The notes below the pieces were generated by a model. It did not search any database. It saw only the letters and a program-made list of their open reading frames with translations, and had not been told where the DNA came from. Positions 51,731 through 52,788 of a stretch of DNA of 52,788 nucleotides are shown in pieces. The DNA lies in contig JAAYAJ010000040.1 of assembly GCA_012719455.1 (NCBI GenBank), positions 1 through 52,788 on the forward strand. The letters run 5' to 3'. A program made the position numbers and the translations under genes. Position 1 is the first letter of the stretch; each line of letters starts with the position of its first letter. This stretch comes from Acidobacteriota bacterium. Its GTDB lineage: Bacteria > Acidobacteriota > UBA6911.

Positions 51731-52291
51731 ATGAAACGCTCCCTCCCTGTTCTTTGTCTCCTGCTGGCCCTGCCCCTTTGCGCCGTTTCCGTCAAGGCGC
51801 AATCGACCTCCGCTGGCAAGACCGCCCCGTCCATCAAGGGGGTGTGGTCCATCGTGGAAATGGATATCGGCGCCGGGGACAAGAAGGAAACCACGATGCC
51901 CAAGGCGTTCATGATGTACATCATGGACAAGCACTACAGCTCGATCCGCGACCTGTCGCAGCGGGAGGGCTCCACTTCCAGCGGCGGCGCCTACGGGACC
52001 ACCCGGAGTTTCATGGCCGACGCCGGAACCTACGAATACGACGGGTCCACCCTGGTCGTCCATCACATGGTGTCGATGATGGGCGGGGGTGGGACCTCGA
52101 TGACGTTCAAGGTCCAGATGGAAGGGAACGATACCCTCATTCTCATGCCCCAGTACGACAAGATGGTGATGCCGGCAAAGAGCGCGGCTCCGGCCGCCAA
52201 GGGTCCGGGAATGGGCGCTGCTCCGGCCGCCAAGGGACCGATGACGGGGAGCGGCATGGCCGTCCGCTACAAATTCAAGCGGCTGGAATAG
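51731..52291 (+). CDS. Secreted lipocalin-like protein
   Basis: 186 residues. MKRSLPVLCLLLALPLCAVSVKAQ is a signal peptide with cleavage near VKA-QS. Residues 35-160 are beta-rich (IKGVWSIVEMDI, AGTYEYDGSTLVVHHMVSM, TFKVQMEGNDTLILMP), like the lipocalin-like proteins of unknown function often next to catabolic genes. Between 150 and 172 two copies of APAAKGP form a spacer encoded by a 17-bp direct repeat. A TATACT (51588-51593) about 140 bases upstream may be its -10, without a clear -35. AAAGGTG precedes the ATG. Confidence 0.7.
   Translation: MKRSLPVLCLLLALPLCAVSVKAQSTSAGKTAPSIKGVWSIVEMDIGAGDKKETTMPKAFMMYIMDKHYSSIRDLSQREGSTSSGGAYGTTRSFMADAGTYEYDGSTLVVHHMVSMMGGGGTSMTFKVQMEGNDTLILMPQYDKMVMPAKSAAPAAKGPGMGAAPAAKGPMTGSGMAVRYKFKRLE
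52187..52236 (+). repeat. 17-bp direct repeat within the lipocalin-like gene
   Basis: GCTCCGGCCGCCAAGGG occurs at 52187-52203 and again at 52220-52236, period 33 bases (11 codons). It encodes the APAAKGP spacer units, probably a recent slip duplication. Confidence 0.9.
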
Positions 52292-52341
52292 GCTGATAGC
52301 TCAGGGGCCTGGAAGCCAGGGCGTCGGTCGTCGCTCCCGGG

Positions 52342-52788
52342 CGTGACCCTTCTCGCGGACGGGAACAACGAGCTGTGGCGCATTTCTCCCGCAGGGGAAG
52401 TGGAGGTCGTCCCCAGGGACTACGAGGAGAAGCGGCTGAACGGCATCATCGGCACCCCGGACGGAAGATACCTCTACGTCGCCGATGTCGGCGCCCGCAA
52501 AACCTTCCGCTACGCCATCGGGCCCGACGGGACCCTCTCGGGCAAGAAGCTCTTCTGCGAGATGGGCTCGGACGGGATGACGATCGACAGCGAAGGGAAC
52601 CTCTATCTCACCGGGATGGGAGTGACGGTGTTCAGCCCGCAGGGGGAAAGGATCCAGCACGTTCCCGTACCGTCCTCCTGGACCTCCAACGTCTGCTTCT
52701 GCGGCAAAGACGGGCAAACCCTCGTCATCACCGCCTCCGACAAGCTCTTCGGCCTGCGCATGCGGGTGAAAGGCGTGGGAAGCCAGTA
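52342..52788 (+). pseudogene. Gluconolactonase/SMP-30-like, front half missing (runs off window)
   Basis: The frame from a GTG at 52342 reads through the window edge. LNGIIGTPDGRYLYVADVGARKTFRY, MTIDSEGNLYLTGMGVTVFSPQG and SNVCFCGKDGQTLVITA correspond to the second half of the six-bladed SMP-30/gluconolactonase propeller; full proteins are about 300 residues and have two or three blades and metal ligands before this part. The in-frame stop of the preceding gene (52289-52291) bars a longer N-terminus, and there is no ribosome site. So the gene looks truncated on its 5' side, or its first part was replaced. It may continue to the right. Confidence 0.6.

Noticed and set aside
52292-52345. tRNA-like stretch GATAGCTCAG followed by a small hairpin
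   Set aside because: The loop between CCTGG and CCAGG is three bases, there is no acceptor stem and no T-loop motif; it looks like chance or part of a hairpin after the lipocalin-like gene.

Overview
The window is 52.8 kb of G+C-rich, densely coded bacterial chromosome. Outer-membrane and signal-peptide proteins, ferrochelatase and KefB/NhaP-type antiporters point to a Gram-negative cell. An AOR-family tungsten/molybdenum-type enzyme with its own maturation genes, oxygen-independent HemN and radical SAM chemistry point to an anaerobic or facultative life. The mix of gene families would fit Acidobacteriota or a deltaproteobacterial-type lineage, but there is no rRNA gene or marker here to settle it. 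I see no insertion sequence, prophage, CRISPR array or tRNA.

Layout. 1-5.2 kb: two divergent cation/proton antiporters (the second fused to a DUF389 membrane domain) and a YihY/BrkB membrane protein. 5.3-9.8 kb: LysR regulator, alpha/beta hydrolase, class III CoA-transferase, nitroreductase and a small Cys-containing protein, closed by a strong terminator. 9.8-16.9 kb (minus strand): a probable long transcription unit with a MoeB/ThiF-like E1 enzyme, aldehyde:ferredoxin oxidoreductase, MoaD/ThiS-like protein, radical SAM/SPASM maturase, TIM-barrel isomerase, and a two-subunit thiamine-diphosphate dehydrogenase E1. 17.0-24.5 kb: an IclR regulator and a divergent catabolic island. On one side lie a cupin, a U32-like TIM-barrel protein and a creatininase-family hydrolase; on the other GlcF, GlcD and an Ldh_2-type hydroxyacid dehydrogenase. 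The 238-bp divergent region holds two back-to-back sigma-70 promoters with 17-bp spacers, and a palindrome lies at or just after each expected start site. 24.6-29.9 kb: GH3 beta-glucosidase and two sugar/acid transporters.

30.0-36.0 kb is the phenylalanine/tyrosine branch. It has a three-activity fusion (chorismate mutase, prephenate dehydratase with ACT domain, DAHP synthase), a metallo-beta-lactamase-fold hydrolase, then a second DAHP synthase followed by a prephenate dehydrogenase-chorismate mutase fusion. In front of the second DAHP synthase lies what looks like a classical attenuator: extended -10 promoter, ribosome-binding site, a 16-codon leader peptide MTVRYFYCRAYFKTDP carrying three Tyr and two Phe codons, an overlapping hairpin and an intrinsic terminator.

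36.1-40.8 kb: a uroporphyrinogen-decarboxylase-like protein, a SpoIIE-type phosphatase, HemN and ferrochelatase. 40.8-48.6 kb: SPFH protein, SGNH hydrolase, an ATP-grasp/NAD-epimerase fusion, a UbiA prenyltransferase and an APC permease with a large soluble tail. 48.6-51.5 kb: the oddest locus, two divergently transcribed proteins with signal peptides that both carry a tetrapyrrole-methylase domain with intact S-adenosylmethionine-site motifs. One also has a duplicated sulfite-oxidase-like domain. 51.7 kb to the end: a secreted lipocalin-like protein and the C-terminal half of a gluconolactonase that lacks its front half.
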